Assembly: GCF_023008585.1 (NCBI RefSeq)
Contig: NZ_CP095390.1
Location: 1,426,001 to 1,490,000 of the forward strand
Reading direction: 5' to 3'
DNA length: 64,000 nucleotides
Source: Natribaculum breve
Lineage (GTDB): Archaea; Halobacteriota; Halobacteria; Halobacteriales; Natrialbaceae
Part shown: positions 9,498-18,432 of the stretch, piece after piece
Position numbering within the stretch: position 1 is the first letter of the stretch
Layout: every line of letters begins with the position of its first letter
Position numbers and translations under genes: made by a program
Notes under the pieces: generated by a model
The model's database searches: none
What the model saw: only the letters and a program-made list of their open reading frames with translations
What the model was told of the DNA's origin: nothing

Positions 9498-9566
9498 TCT
9501 GGTCCCGGTCGTGACGGACGAACCGATACGCCGAAAGCACTCGAGCGAAACCCTCCGATCGATCGA

Positions 9567-11093
9567 ATGACGTGGACGATCCTGATCGCCGGTACGGCGA
9601 GTCACGTCGGCAAGTCGACGGTCGCGGCCGGTCTCTGTCGACACCTCGCCGACCGCGGCGTCGCCGTCGTGCCGTACAAGGCCCAGAACATGAGTAACAA
9701 CGCCCGCGTCGTCGTCCGCCCGGACGGGGACGGCCGCGAGTGGGGCGAGATCGGCGTCTCCCAGTTCGTCCAGGCGCGTGCCGCACGCACCACGCCGACG
9801 ACCGACCTGAACCCGGTGTTGCTCAAACCGCGTGGCGACGGCGAGAGCCAGCTCGTCGTCCAGGGCGAGCCCCGCGAGCACTTCTCGGCCGGAACCTACT
9901 ACGAGGACCACTGGGAACGGGCCCGGGAGGCGGCCGAGGAGTCCTACCGCCGGCTCGCGGCCGATCACGAGGTCGTGATCGCCGAAGGTGCAGGTAGTAT
10001 CGCGGAGATCAACCTCCACGACCGGGACCTGGCGAACGTCGAGACGGCTCGCTTCGCCGACGCCGACGTGGTCGTCCTCGTCGACATCGAGCGCGGCGGC
10101 GCGTTCGCCAGCCTCTATGGCACCCTCGAGTTGCTCCCCGACGACCTCCGCGAGCGGGTCGTCGGCGCGGTGATCACGAAGTTCCGCGGCGATCCGACGC
10201 TGCTCGAGCCGGGGATCGACGAGATCGAGTCGCGGACGGGCGTGCCGATCCTCGGCGTCGTGCCCTACGACGACCCCGGCCTCCCCGAGGAAGACAGCGT
10301 GGCGCTCCCGGCGACCGACGAGCGCGCCCGTGAAGGAGCCGACGACGGCGTCCCGGCCGACCGGAGCGTCACGATCGCCGTCCCCCGCCTGCCGCGCATC
10401 TCGAACGCGACCGACCTCGAGGCGCTCGCCGCGGTTCCGGGCGTTCGGGTCGACTACGTCCCGGTCGCAGACGACGTGCTCGCCCGCGGGCGCGATCCGC
10501 TCGCCGACGCCGACGCCGTCGTCTTGCCGGGGACGAAGAACACGGTCGACGACCTGCTCGCGCTCCGCGAGGCCGGGTTCGGCGACGCACTCGAGAGCTT
10601 CGACGGGCCGGTCGTCGGCCTCTGTGGCGGCTACCAGATGCTCGGCGAACGGGTGACGAACGCCGCCCTCGAGGGGACCGGCGAGCGCGACGTCGTGGAG
10701 GGACTCGGACTGTTGCCCGTCGAGACGTCCTTCGAAGGCGAGAAGCGACTCGAGCGAACGACGGTCGCGGTCGACGGGACGGGACCGATCGCGGACGCGT
10801 CGGGGACCGCGTCTGGCTACGAGATCCACGCGGGGCGGACGCGGGCGCTCGCCGACGTCGCCACCCCGCTCGAACCCGAAAGCGCCGCTCGCGGCGACGT
10901 GCTGGGGACGTACCTCCACGGGCTGTTCGACAACCGGAACGTCCGCGAGGCGTTCCTCGAGGTCGTCTATCGCCGTGCCGGGCGAACTCGTCCGGACGCG
11001 TCGACGAGAGCGTCGTCGCCGTACGACCGCGCGGCGGCGCTCGTCGGCGAACACGTCGACCTCGCGGCGCTTGGCGGCGCGTTCGAGACGTGA
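9567..11093 (+). CDS. cobQ: Cobyric acid synthase
   Basis: CobQ amidates four carboxyl side chains of adenosylcobyrinic acid diamide using glutamine and ATP in cobalamin synthesis. The 508-aa length fits. The N-terminal MinD-like ATPase region begins with [14 protein letters not shown] and continues with [13 protein letters not shown]. The C-terminal class-I glutamine amidotransferase domain shows the Cys nucleophile in [10 protein letters not shown] (about residue 352) and the His in TYLHGLFDN (about 450). No other cobalamin gene is in the window, and the next gene is on the opposite strand. Confidence 0.96.
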   Translation: MTWTILIAGTASHVGKSTVAAGLCRHLADRGVAVVPYKAQNMSNNARVVVRPDGDGREWGEIGVSQFVQARAARTTPTTDLNPVLLKPRGDGESQLVVQGEPREHFSAGTYYEDHWERAREAAEESYRRLAADHEVVIAEGAGSIAEINLHDRDLANVETARFADADVVVLVDIERGGAFASLYGTLELLPDDLRERVVGAVITKFRGDPTLLEPGIDEIESRTGVPILGVVPYDDPGLPEEDSVALPATDERAREGADDGVPADRSVTIAVPRLPRISNATDLEALAAVPGVRVDYVPVADDVLARGRDPLADADAVVLPGTKNTVDDLLALREAGFGDALESFDGPVVGLCGGYQMLGERVTNAALEGTGERDVVEGLGLLPVETSFEGEKRLERTTVAVDGTGPIADASGTASGYEIHAGRTRALADVATPLEPESAARGDVLGTYLHGLFDNRNVREAFLEVVYRRAGRTRPDASTRASSPYDRAAALVGEHVDLAALGGAFET

Positions 11094-11106
11094 ACGGCGG
11101 TCACGG

Positions 11107-11508
11107 TCACGCGGTCCGGTTTTGCGTGCCGGTGCGGTAGGTCCCGAGCAGTTCCTCGAGGATGATACACTCCTGGTCGGTCGAGTCGTAGTGGTCGTCG
11201 ATGAACCGTTCTGCGGCCTCGTAGTTGCCCCGCAGTCCGTACTTGCGGACGGTGATCACGGCGTCGAGAAAGAAGGTCCCGCCGTCGGTACCGAGTGCCC
11301 GGGCGTGGGACTGCTCGTCGATGTCCAGTTCGGATTTGATCTCGTCGAAGTTGAACGTCTCGACGTCGTGATCGGGGTCGATGAGCGTCAGAACGTACTC
11401 CGCGGAGAACCGGTAGAACTCCGACTTGCTCTCGAACATACCGTCTTCGACGAGTCGGTCGATTTCGTCGACGACGTCGTCAGGGTACCTGACGGTATCT
11501 TTTGCCAT
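11107..11508 (-). CDS. Ribbon-helix-helix domain protein, putative DNA-binding regulator
   Basis: The 133-aa protein starts MAKDTVRYPDDVVDEIDRLV and continues MFESKSEFYRFSAEYVL, a classical RHH/CopG fold in which the beta strand contacts DNA. A C-terminal extension of about 85 residues contains SARALGTDGGTFFLDAVITV-like segments without a recognised domain. It resembles the long RHH proteins of haloarchaea such as the CdrS/CdrL group, but I cannot place it there. I chose ATG at 11508 rather than the GTG four codons earlier because it gives the usual family start. It is divergent from the MTH865 gene. Confidence 0.8.
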   Translation of the reverse strand: MAKDTVRYPDDVVDEIDRLVEDGMFESKSEFYRFSAEYVLTLIDPDHDVETFNFDEIKSELDIDEQSHARALGTDGGTFFLDAVITVRKYGLRGNYEAAERFIDDHYDSTDQECIILEELLGTYRTGTQNRTA

Positions 11509-11606
11509 GTCTTCGAACACGTCGCCGAGAGGTAATTATTGTTGCGGGGGACTGTTCGCAGACCGATGCGTACGAGCCGGTCGCCCCGCCACCCCAACTA
11601 CCTGAA

Positions 11607-11619
11607 AATTTATTATTTA
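11607..11619 (+). promoter_or_regulatory. TATA box of the MTH865-family gene
   Basis: AATTTATTATTTA is centred about 28 nt before the ATG at 11642, which predicts a leaderless transcript. Confidence 0.6.
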
Positions 11620-11641
11620 TCCTCCGAAACGCCTGGACGTC

Positions 11642-11893
11642 ATGGCAGACGAAGCCGAACTCCGCGAGCAGATGATCGAGGCGTTCGAAGGCGCAGACTA
11701 CCCGATCTCGAGTCCGATGGACCTCGTCCCCGCACTTCCCGACGGTCCGGGAACGACGTTCGAGTCCGGCGACTTCTCGATGACGGCGATGGAACTGAAC
11801 ACCAAACTCTCCGGCGGCGACTTCCCCTACGAGAGCGTCGACGACTTCGTCGACGACGTCCTCGAGGAGTTAAACGAGAACGACTACATCTAG
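11642..11893 (+). CDS. MTH865-like family protein
   Basis: The 83-aa acidic protein matches the small archaeal MTH865 family, an EF-hand-like helical fold of unknown function. Recognisable stretches are LREQMIEAFEGADYPISSPM, DLVPALPDGPGTTFESGDFS and FPYESVDDFVDDVLEEL. There is no membrane segment or signal. A strong TATA box places transcription start at the ATG. A stem-loop follows 52 bp after the stop, so it is probably a single-gene transcript. Confidence 0.85.
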   Translation: MADEAELREQMIEAFEGADYPISSPMDLVPALPDGPGTTFESGDFSMTAMELNTKLSGGDFPYESVDDFVDDVLEELNENDYI

Positions 11894-11945
11894 GTCGTGG
11901 CGTCGCCGCCGCTGGACGACTCGTACTATCGGACGTAACTGTGTG

Positions 11946-11979
11946 AAGATTCTCGCCACCTCGGGACGGCGAGAATCTT
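11946..11979 (+). terminator. Stem-loop downstream of the MTH865 gene
   Basis: AAGATTCTCGCC pairs perfectly with GGCGAGAATCTT (12 bp) around a 10-nt loop. With one bulge the stem extends three more pairs. It lies 52 bp past the stop at 11893 and lacks a T-run on this strand. It could serve as an mRNA 3' end or a protein-binding palindrome. Confidence 0.5.
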
Positions 11980-12066
11980 TCACGACGTACGTCCGGCAGT
12001 ATCACACGTGAGACGACTCGATCCCGTCCAGCAGTTCGTCGGGACGGGTCTCGAACGGTACACCGG

Positions 12067-12216
12067 TCACTCGGTTACGAACGTGGCGACGTCGGTCCGG
12101 CCACAGGACGGACACTCGTCGTCGACCGAGTCGACGCTCGTTCCGCACTCTCGACACTCGTAGACGACGTCGGCGTCGTGGTGTCGAAACAGGAGTCGGT
12201 TGACGGTCTCGATCAT
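12067..12216 (-). CDS. Small zinc-ribbon protein (49 aa)
   Basis: The frame begins with ATG at 12216, preceded by a purine-rich GGGGGG ribosome-binding-like run, and ends with TGA at 12067. Its product starts MIETVNRLLFRHHDADVVYE. It has two CxxC knuckles, CREC at residues 21-24 and CPSC at 35-38, which would bind one zinc ion. Such haloarchaeal mini zinc fingers are numerous and mostly uncharacterised; nucleic-acid or protein binding is only an inference. A TATTTAAC-like box lies about 50 nt upstream on the same strand. Confidence 0.75.
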   Translation of the reverse strand: MIETVNRLLFRHHDADVVYECRECGTSVDSVDDECPSCGRTDVATFVTE

Positions 12217-12352
12217 GCTCCCCCCTCGATCGAAGTTGGAATCGCCGACGTATAAGGTCTTGTTAAATATTCACACACATTCAGGAGAGGTGGCGAGAGT
12301 GGGGCCAACTCATTCGATCTCGAGTTAAAAATCGGCCGCCCCCTTCGCAAGG

Positions 12353-12361
12353 TTCTTTATT
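12353..12361 (+). promoter_or_regulatory. TATA box of ppsA
   Basis: TTCTTTATT is centred about 30 nt before the ATG at 12387. Upstream, AACTC (12307-12311) and GAGTT (12322-12326) form an inverted repeat with a 10-nt spacer that could bind a regulator. Confidence 0.5.
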
Positions 12362-12386
12362 CGCTCCGCTTTCCACGCATATACAG

Positions 12387-14705
12387 ATGGCTGTACTCTG
12401 GCTGGACGAGATCGGCGCCGACGACCTGGAGAAGGTCGGCGGCAAAGGCGCTTCTCTGGGTGAACTTACGGGGGCAGGCTTGCCCGTCCCGCCCGGATTC
12501 GTGGTCACGGCCGGGACCTATCGCTCGTTTATCGAAGAGGCCGGTATCGACGAGGAACTGTTCGAGGCCGTCGACGTCGACGTCGACGACTCGAGCGCGC
12601 TCGCGGCGGCGGCAGACCGCGCGCAGGAACTGATCACGGAGACGCCGTTCCCCGAGGCGCTCCGCGAGGAGATCCTCGAGGCGTACCGCGACGTGGGCGA
12701 CGGCGAGGCGTTCGTCGCCGTCCGCTCCTCGGCGACCGCCGAGGACCTGCCCGACGCCTCCTTCGCCGGACAGCAGGAGACGTTCCTCAACGTCACCGAG
12801 GACGACCTGCTCGACCGCGTCCGGCGGTGCTGGGCCTCGCTGTTTACCCAGCGGGCGATCTACTACCGACAGGAACAGGGCTTCGATCACTCCGCCGTCA
12901 ACATCGCGGTCGTCGTCCAGCAGATGGTCGACGCCGAGAAGTCGGGCGTGATGTTCACCAGCCACCCCTCGACGGGTGAGCCGACGATGATCATCGAGGC
13001 GGCCTGGGGGCTCGGCGAAGCGGTCGTCTCCGGTGCCGTCTCGCCGGACAACTACGTCGTCTCCCGCGAGGACGGCACGGTCGACGTCACCGTCGCCGAC
13101 AAGAAGGTCCTCCACGAGAAAGACGAGGAGACCGGCGAGACCGTCGAACGCGAGGTCCCCGAGGAGAAACGCGACCAGCGCGTGCTCTCGGACGAGGAGA
13201 TCGAACGGCTGGTCGAACTCGGCGAGCGAGTCGAAGACCACTACGAGACGCCACAGGACGTCGAGTGGGCGATGGTCGACGACGAAGACTACATGCTGCA
13301 GTCCCGTCCCATCACGACGATCAGCGACGAGGAAGCCACGGCCGCCGACTCGTCGGGGGCCGACGCCGCAGCGGGCGTCACCGACGGCAGCGGGAGCGTC
13401 GCGGCCGAGACGACCGCCGACGCGGGCGGCGCGGGCGACGTCCTCGTCGACGGCCTCGGCTCGAGTCCGGGGGCGGTGACGGGTGCAGCCCGGATCATCG
13501 GCAAACTCGACGAACTCGACAAGGTCGGCGAGGGCGACATCATCGTCACCGAGATGACGACGCCCGACATGGTGCCGGCGATGAAACGCGCCGCCGGGAT
13601 CGTCACCGACGAGGGCGGGATGACCAGCCACGCCGCCATCGTCTCGCGCGAACTCGGCGTCCCCGCCGTCGTCGGCGCGGGCAACGCGACGACGATCCTC
13701 GAGGACGGGCAGGTCGTCACGCTCGACGGCGACAAGGGCTCGATCACCGAGGGGCGAGAAGAGACCGAGACCGAACACGACCCCGTCGAAGAGGTCAAAC
13801 CCCAGTCGCCGGTCAAGCCGATGACCGCGACCGAGGTCAAGGTCAACGTCTCGATCCCGGAGGCTGCCCAGCGCGCGGCAGCGACCGGCGCAGACGGCGT
13901 CGGACTGCTCCGGATCGAACACATGATCCTCTCGCTGAACCAGACGCCCGCGAAGTACGTCGAGGAACACGGTGAAGACGCGTTCGTCGGCGAACTCGTC
14001 GACGGCATCCGCAACGTGGCCGACGAGTTCTACCCGCGACCCGTCCGCGTGCGCACGCTCGACGCGCCGACCGACGAGTTCCGCCAGCTCGAGGGCGGCG
14101 AGGACGAACCCGACGAGCACAACCCGATGCTCGGCTACCGGGGCATCCGGCGCTCGCTCGACCGGCCGGACGTCTTCGCCTACGAACTCGAGGCGTTCCG
14201 CCGGCTGTTCGAGATGGGCTACGACAACGTCGAGATCATGTTCCCGCTTGTCAACGACGCCGAGGACGTCCTCGGAGCGAAACGGCTGATGGAAGAGGCG
14301 GGAATCGACCCCGAAAAGCGCAGCTGGGGCGTGATGATCGAGACGCCCGCCGCCGCCCTCGGCGTCGAGGAGATGGCCGACGCGGGGATCGACTTCGCCT
14401 CGTTCGGGACGAACGACCTCACGCAGTACACGCTCGCGGTCGACCGGAACAACGAGAACGTCGCCGGCCGCTTCGACGAACTCCACCCCGCCGTCTTGCG
14501 GCTCATCGGCGACGTGATCGAGACCTGCCGCGAACGCGGCGTCGACACGAGCATCTGTGGCCAGGCCGGCTCGAAACCCGAGATGGCCCAGTTCCTCGTC
14601 AAGCAGGGCGTGAGTTCGATCTCGGCGAACATCGACGCGGTGCGTGACGTCCAACACGAGGTCAAACGCGTCGAACAGAAGCTGTTGCTCGACTCCGTTC
14701 GCTGA
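12387..14705 (+). CDS. ppsA: Phosphoenolpyruvate synthase
   Basis: PpsA converts pyruvate, ATP and water to PEP, AMP and phosphate, the entry step of gluconeogenesis. The 772-aa product has the N-terminal ATP-grasp domain ([10 protein letters not shown], then [20 protein letters not shown]), the phosphohistidine swivel domain with [10 protein letters not shown] (His at about residue 415) and the C-terminal PEP/pyruvate barrel ([18 protein letters not shown]; Cys in [15 protein letters not shown]). A Ser/Ala/Gly/Asp-rich linker of about 35 residues precedes the swivel domain. The gene stands alone; pyk, for the opposing reaction, lies 10 kb downstream. Confidence 0.97.
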   Translation: MAVLWLDEIGADDLEKVGGKGASLGELTGAGLPVPPGFVVTAGTYRSFIEEAGIDEELFEAVDVDVDDSSALAAAADRAQELITETPFPEALREEILEAYRDVGDGEAFVAVRSSATAEDLPDASFAGQQETFLNVTEDDLLDRVRRCWASLFTQRAIYYRQEQGFDHSAVNIAVVVQQMVDAEKSGVMFTSHPSTGEPTMIIEAAWGLGEAVVSGAVSPDNYVVSREDGTVDVTVADKKVLHEKDEETGETVEREVPEEKRDQRVLSDEEIERLVELGERVEDHYETPQDVEWAMVDDEDYMLQSRPITTISDEEATAADSSGADAAAGVTDGSGSVAAETTADAGGAGDVLVDGLGSSPGAVTGAARIIGKLDELDKVGEGDIIVTEMTTPDMVPAMKRAAGIVTDEGGMTSHAAIVSRELGVPAVVGAGNATTILEDGQVVTLDGDKGSITEGREETETEHDPVEEVKPQSPVKPMTATEVKVNVSIPEAAQRAAATGADGVGLLRIEHMILSLNQTPAKYVEEHGEDAFVGELVDGIRNVADEFYPRPVRVRTLDAPTDEFRQLEGGEDEPDEHNPMLGYRGIRRSLDRPDVFAYELEAFRRLFEMGYDNVEIMFPLVNDAEDVLGAKRLMEEAGIDPEKRSWGVMIETPAAALGVEEMADAGIDFASFGTNDLTQYTLAVDRNNENVAGRFDELHPAVLRLIGDVIETCRERGVDTSICGQAGSKPEMAQFLVKQGVSSISANIDAVRDVQHEVKRVEQKLLLDSVR

Positions 14706-14777
14706 GCCGCTCGTCCATCTCAGGCCAGACGACGCCACGTCGCCGTCGCGGATTTCCGTCCCATCAGCAAACACAAC

Positions 14778-14787
14778 GAATAAATCG
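14778..14787 (+). promoter_or_regulatory. TATA box of mfnA
   Basis: GAATAAATCG is centred about 26 nt before the ATG at 14809. This supports leaderless initiation there rather than at any longer in-frame start inside the ppsA tail. Confidence 0.55.
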
Positions 14788-14808
14788 CAGAGTCTCTATT
14801 TCGGTGAT

Positions 14809-15894
14809 ATGCAGGCCGAGCCGCAAGCGTTCGACCGGGTGCTCTCGTCGATGTGTACCCGACCGCACCCGGCGGCGCGCGAGGCGGCCGAACGATTTCT
14901 CGCGACCAACCCCGGCGATCCCGGAACCTACCCGACCGTCGCGACCCTCGAGGAGGAGGCGATCGCCCGCCTCGGCGAGATCGTCGGTCTCGCCGATCCC
15001 GCCGGCTACGTCGCAAGCGGCGGTACGGAAGCGAACATCCAGGCGGTCCGGATCGCCCGGAACCAGGCGTCGACGGACGACCCGAACGTCGTCATGCCGG
15101 CGTCGGGCCACTTCAGCTTCCGGAAGGCGGCCAACGTCCTCGGCGTCGAGTTGCGCGTCGTCCCGCTCGACGAGGGGCTGCGGGCCGACGTCGACGCCGT
15201 CACCCAGTGTGTCGACGAGGACACCGCCCTCGTCGTCGGCGTCGCGGGCTCGACCGAGTACGGCCGGGTCGACCCGATCCCGGAACTGGCCGCGGTCGCC
15301 CGGGAGGTCGACGCCCTCGTTCACGTCGACGCCGCGTGGGGCGGGTTCGTCCTCCCGTTTACGGACCACGAGTGGAACTTCGAGCACGCCCCCGTCGACA
15401 CGATGACGATCGACCCCCACAAGATGGGACAGGCGGCCGTCCCGGCCGGCGGCTTGCTCGCCCGCGAGGAGGCGCTGTTCGACGAACTCGCCGTCGACAC
15501 GCCCTACCTCGAGTCGACCTCGCAGGCGACGCTCACCGGGACCCGATCGGGCGGGGGCGTCGCGAGCGCCGTCGCGGCGATGGACGAACTGTGGCCAGGA
15601 GGCTACCACGCCCAGTACGACCGCTCGCAGGCGAACGCCGAGTGGCTCGCGGACGCCCTCACAGAGCGTGGCTTCGACGTCGTCGACCCCGAACTCCCGC
15701 TCGTGGCGGCCTCGATCTCCGAACCGCTGTTCGAGGCGCTCCGCGAGGAGGGCTGGCGCATCTCCCGGACCGGCGACGGCGAGTTGCGCGTCGTCTGTAT
15801 GCCCCACGTCACTCGCGAGATGCTCGAGTCGTTCGTCGCCAACGTCGACCGCCTCGCCGCCCGGACTCGAGTGGCGGTCTCGAGCGACGACTGA
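14809..15894 (+). CDS. mfnA: Group II PLP decarboxylase MfnA (L-aspartate/tyrosine decarboxylase)
   Basis: The 361-aa protein belongs to the archaeal MfnA family. In halophiles and other non-methanogens the expected job is decarboxylation of L-aspartate to beta-alanine for coenzyme A. The fold-type I motifs are clear: [32 protein letters not shown] (Asp contacting the pyridine nitrogen) and the PLP lysine in [15 protein letters not shown] at about residue 205. The N-terminus [20 protein letters not shown] fits the family. The TATA position supports the chosen ATG. No partner genes adjoin it. Confidence 0.92.
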   Translation: MQAEPQAFDRVLSSMCTRPHPAAREAAERFLATNPGDPGTYPTVATLEEEAIARLGEIVGLADPAGYVASGGTEANIQAVRIARNQASTDDPNVVMPASGHFSFRKAANVLGVELRVVPLDEGLRADVDAVTQCVDEDTALVVGVAGSTEYGRVDPIPELAAVAREVDALVHVDAAWGGFVLPFTDHEWNFEHAPVDTMTIDPHKMGQAAVPAGGLLAREEALFDELAVDTPYLESTSQATLTGTRSGGGVASAVAAMDELWPGGYHAQYDRSQANAEWLADALTERGFDVVDPELPLVAASISEPLFEALREEGWRISRTGDGELRVVCMPHVTREMLESFVANVDRLAARTRVAVSSDD

Positions 15895-15955
15895 TCGGCC
15901 AGTTGTCAGATACTCGATCAAATTAGTTATCAGACTCGCGCCGAACGTCTCTCGT

Positions 15956-16174
15956 ATGGAAGCGAACGTAGGCGGATTCGACCGGACAGCACGACTCGTG
16001 ATCGGATCGCTCCTCACGGTCTTCGGAATCGGCGGGCTCGCGAACGTCCTCTCGCTCGGGACGATCGTCGGTGCCGTCGCACTCGTAATCGGTCTCGTCT
16101 TCCTCGCGACCGGCATGACGCGACTGTGTCTGCTCTACCAGGTCGTCGGCGTCGACACCTGCAGGCGGCGCTGA
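15956..16174 (+). CDS. DUF2892 family small membrane protein
   Basis: The 72-aa product has the DUF2892/YgaP-type pattern: an N-terminal NVGGFDRTARLVIGSLL followed by two membrane helices and a short C-terminus with two cysteines (LCLLYQVVGVDTC). The family sits in the cytoplasmic membrane and often accompanies rhodanese or sulfur-transfer domains, none of which is nearby. AATTAGTTAT at 15921-15930 is a plausible TATA box, about 30 nt before the ATG. Confidence 0.85.
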   Translation: MEANVGGFDRTARLVIGSLLTVFGIGGLANVLSLGTIVGAVALVIGLVFLATGMTRLCLLYQVVGVDTCRRR

Positions 16175-16253
16175 CCCTGGACGATCGATTTCTGCCGCAC
16201 CGACACGACGAATCGACACACGTTTTTCGTCCGGACGGGACGTCAGCATCGCA

Positions 16254-16589
16254 ATGGATCGATTCGACTGGGTCGCCGTCGTCGGGTTCGGTGCGATAGT
16301 CGCGACGGCGACGGTCGCCGACCTCGAGGCCGTCGTCCTGTCGGCGATACTCGGCGGCTTCGTTCTCTCGCTCGCCCTCTGGCGGCTCTCGGCGGGACAC
16401 GTCTGGGAAGCGCTCGGCTGGTTCGCGTGGGTCGCCAGCGCGGTCGCGCTCGGGTTCGGTTCCGATGGACGGCCGCTCGTTCTCGGCGTCTTTCTCGCGT
16501 CGATACTGCTCGGGTTGGGGCTGCAACTCGGCGGTCGACTCGAGTTGCTTCCGGACGTCTGGGCGGCAGAAAACGAAACGGGTGAGTGA
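16254..16589 (+). CDS. Hypothetical membrane protein (111 aa)
   Basis: I do not recognise the family. The protein begins MDRFDWVAVVGFGAIVATAT and has about four hydrophobic segments separated by short charged turns, ending in an acidic tail. No conserved catalytic residue is apparent. It lies on the same strand as the DUF2892 gene, 79 bp downstream, and converges on the NSS transporter gene with a 28-bp gap. It could be a lineage-specific membrane protein. Confidence 0.7.
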   Translation: MDRFDWVAVVGFGAIVATATVADLEAVVLSAILGGFVLSLALWRLSAGHVWEALGWFAWVASAVALGFGSDGRPLVLGVFLASILLGLGLQLGGRLELLPDVWAAENETGE

Positions 16590-16617
16590 GCGGCTATCGC
16601 GCCGTCTGCGGACCGGT

Positions 16618-17985
16618 TCAGAGGTCAGCGAGCCACTCCGCGAAATCGCCCGTCAGGAAGTTCGCGTATTCGACGATCCCCAGTGCGAGGACGACGAGCA
16701 AGACGACGACGACCGGAATCCGGACGAGCCAGATCCAGACGGTACCGTACGTGCCGGCACCGCCGATTCCCCGCTGCAGTTCGTCGACGGCGAAGCCGGT
16801 CGCGATCCAGCCGACGAACAGCGCGAGCAACAGCGACCCGAGCACCAGCAAGATTCCGTTGGCGAGTTTGTCGAAGAGATCGAGCAGCGTCAGGTCCAGT
16901 GCGGACGGGACGCCGAGGAGGAACAGTCCGCCGCCGAGGACGACCGTCGCGACCTTGCGATCGACGCCTTTCTCGTCGATCAGGTAGGAGACGAGGACCT
17001 CCATGATGCTGATCGCACTCGAGAGGGCGGCGATGGCGACGGTACCGAAGAAGACGGCCCCGAGCAGCCAGCCGAACTGGATGTCGGCGAACGCCGCGGC
17101 GAGGCTGACGAAGATCGCCCCGGCACCGGGACTGGCGGGGTCGACGCCGGCGGTAAAGAGGATCGGGAAGACGACCAGCCCGGTGGCGAAGGCGATCAGC
17201 GTGTCGAATCCGAGGATGATCGCACCGTCCTGGACGAGGTTCTCGTCTTCGCCGATGTAGGAGGCGTAGGTGATCATCACGCCCATCCCCAGCGAGAGGG
17301 TAAAGAACGCCTGCCCGGCCGCGGCGGGGAGGATGCTCGTCCACTCGGCGGCGATCAGACCCAGGTCGGGCGCGAGGTAGTACGAGTACGCCTCGCTCGC
17401 CCCCTCGAGACTGAACGCGTAGGCGGCCATGCCGAGCGTGATGACGATGATCGCAGGGACCATCACCTTCACCGCGAGTTCGATCCCCCGCCGGACCCCC
17501 ATCCCGACGATGGCGATCACGGCACCCATGAAGACGGCGTGAAGGAGGATCGCGTCGAGGCCGGTCGAAAACGAACCGAACTGTGCGCCAGCCGCCTCGA
17601 CCTCGGCGACGTACCCGTTCTGGAGTCCGAGCGCGAAGTACCGGAGCGTCCAGCCGCCGACGACGCTGTAGTACGAGAGGATGACGAAGCCGGTGAACAC
17701 GAACAGCCACCCGACGTACGTCCAGACGCCGCTGCCCAGTCGTTTCAGCGCACCGACCGGGTTTCGCTCGGTGTGCCGGCCGATGACGAACTCGACGAGG
17801 ATCGCCGGGAACCCGATTCCGAGGACGAACAGCAGGTAGATTACCACGAACGCGCCACCACCTTCCTGTCCGACCTGGAACGGGAAGCGCCAGATGTTGC
17901 CGAGGCCGACGGCGCTCCCGACGGCCGCGAGGATGAACCCTACACGTGTCGCCCACTTCTCACGTGGGACGTCTACGGAACTCAT
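16618..17985 (-). CDS. Sodium-dependent transporter, NSS (SNF) family
   Basis: The 455-aa protein has about twelve membrane segments. It carries the family hallmark near its N-terminus, WATRVGFILAAVGSAVGLGN followed by IWRFPFQVGQEGGGAF, where TM1 forms the sodium and substrate sites. NSS proteins (LeuT-like) import amino acids or related amines using the sodium gradient. I chose ATG at 17985 (MSSVDVPREKW) because upstream residues are not family-like. GGTTTTTACC-type TATA sequence lies about 30 nt upstream. The substrate is unknown. Confidence 0.93.
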   Translation of the reverse strand: MSSVDVPREKWATRVGFILAAVGSAVGLGNIWRFPFQVGQEGGGAFVVIYLLFVLGIGFPAILVEFVIGRHTERNPVGALKRLGSGVWTYVGWLFVFTGFVILSYYSVVGGWTLRYFALGLQNGYVAEVEAAGAQFGSFSTGLDAILLHAVFMGAVIAIVGMGVRRGIELAVKVMVPAIIVITLGMAAYAFSLEGASEAYSYYLAPDLGLIAAEWTSILPAAAGQAFFTLSLGMGVMITYASYIGEDENLVQDGAIILGFDTLIAFATGLVVFPILFTAGVDPASPGAGAIFVSLAAAFADIQFGWLLGAVFFGTVAIAALSSAISIMEVLVSYLIDEKGVDRKVATVVLGGGLFLLGVPSALDLTLLDLFDKLANGILLVLGSLLLALFVGWIATGFAVDELQRGIGGAGTYGTVWIWLVRIPVVVVLLVVLALGIVEYANFLTGDFAEWLADL

Positions 17986-18432
17986 ACTCGAGTCGGGGAC
18001 GTGGAGGGGGTAAAAACCTCTGTTTTTCACGTTTTCGATCGAAATGTACGAGTCCGTCACGTTTCGCCGTCGGACGACCAGAATACACGCGTCGAACGTA
18101 TAATTTTACGAATTTAGCACAGTCGATAGTTATGATATTTCGGATGGGTATCTGGGGACGCTCCGACCGCGAGTGACGAGTGTGCAGCCGGACTCGAGAG
18201 AACAACGTTTTTGACGGGGCGGAGAGTACCGACGAGCGAGACGATGACGGTGGCTGTCGTTCCCGACGCTCGTTCTATGCGCACGTAGCGCCAGCCCCGT
18301 CACCGGGTGGAGTCGTCGCGTTCACGCCGGTCATACGGCTCTCGCGCGGCGTCGAAACCCGGCCGCGAACCGACAGAGTGGACGAAAAACGAAACCGGCG
18401 GGTTTTACGCCCGCCACCGAGTCACCACACAC
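17986..18432. other. 447-bp divergent intergenic region, no gene seen
   Basis: This gap separates the NSS transporter from metG. It holds the transporter promoter near 18010-18020, an AT-rich patch near 18097-18117 (GTATAATTTTACGAATTTAG) and the metG promoter at 18397-18415. Short frames here are Arg-rich and lack acidic haloarchaeal composition. I see no tRNA or RNA gene. Confidence 0.5.
18397..18415 (+). promoter_or_regulatory. metG promoter: TTTTAC box inside a short inverted repeat
   Basis: GGCGGG and CCCGCC flank TTTTAC (18403-18408), which is centred about 27 nt before the metG ATG at 18433, as in a leaderless promoter. The 6-bp arms may be an operator or simply GC-rich flanks. Confidence 0.45.

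Noticed and set aside
12357..14774. Long minus-strand frame of about 800 codons antisense to ppsA
   Set aside because: GC-rich codon bias keeps antisense frames open. The translation is low in recognisable motifs, while the plus strand encodes a complete PEP synthase.
17960..18205. Minus-strand frame of 81 codons overlapping the NSS transporter start
   Set aside because: The product is Arg-rich and basic, unlike haloarchaeal proteins, and overlaps a clear promoter.
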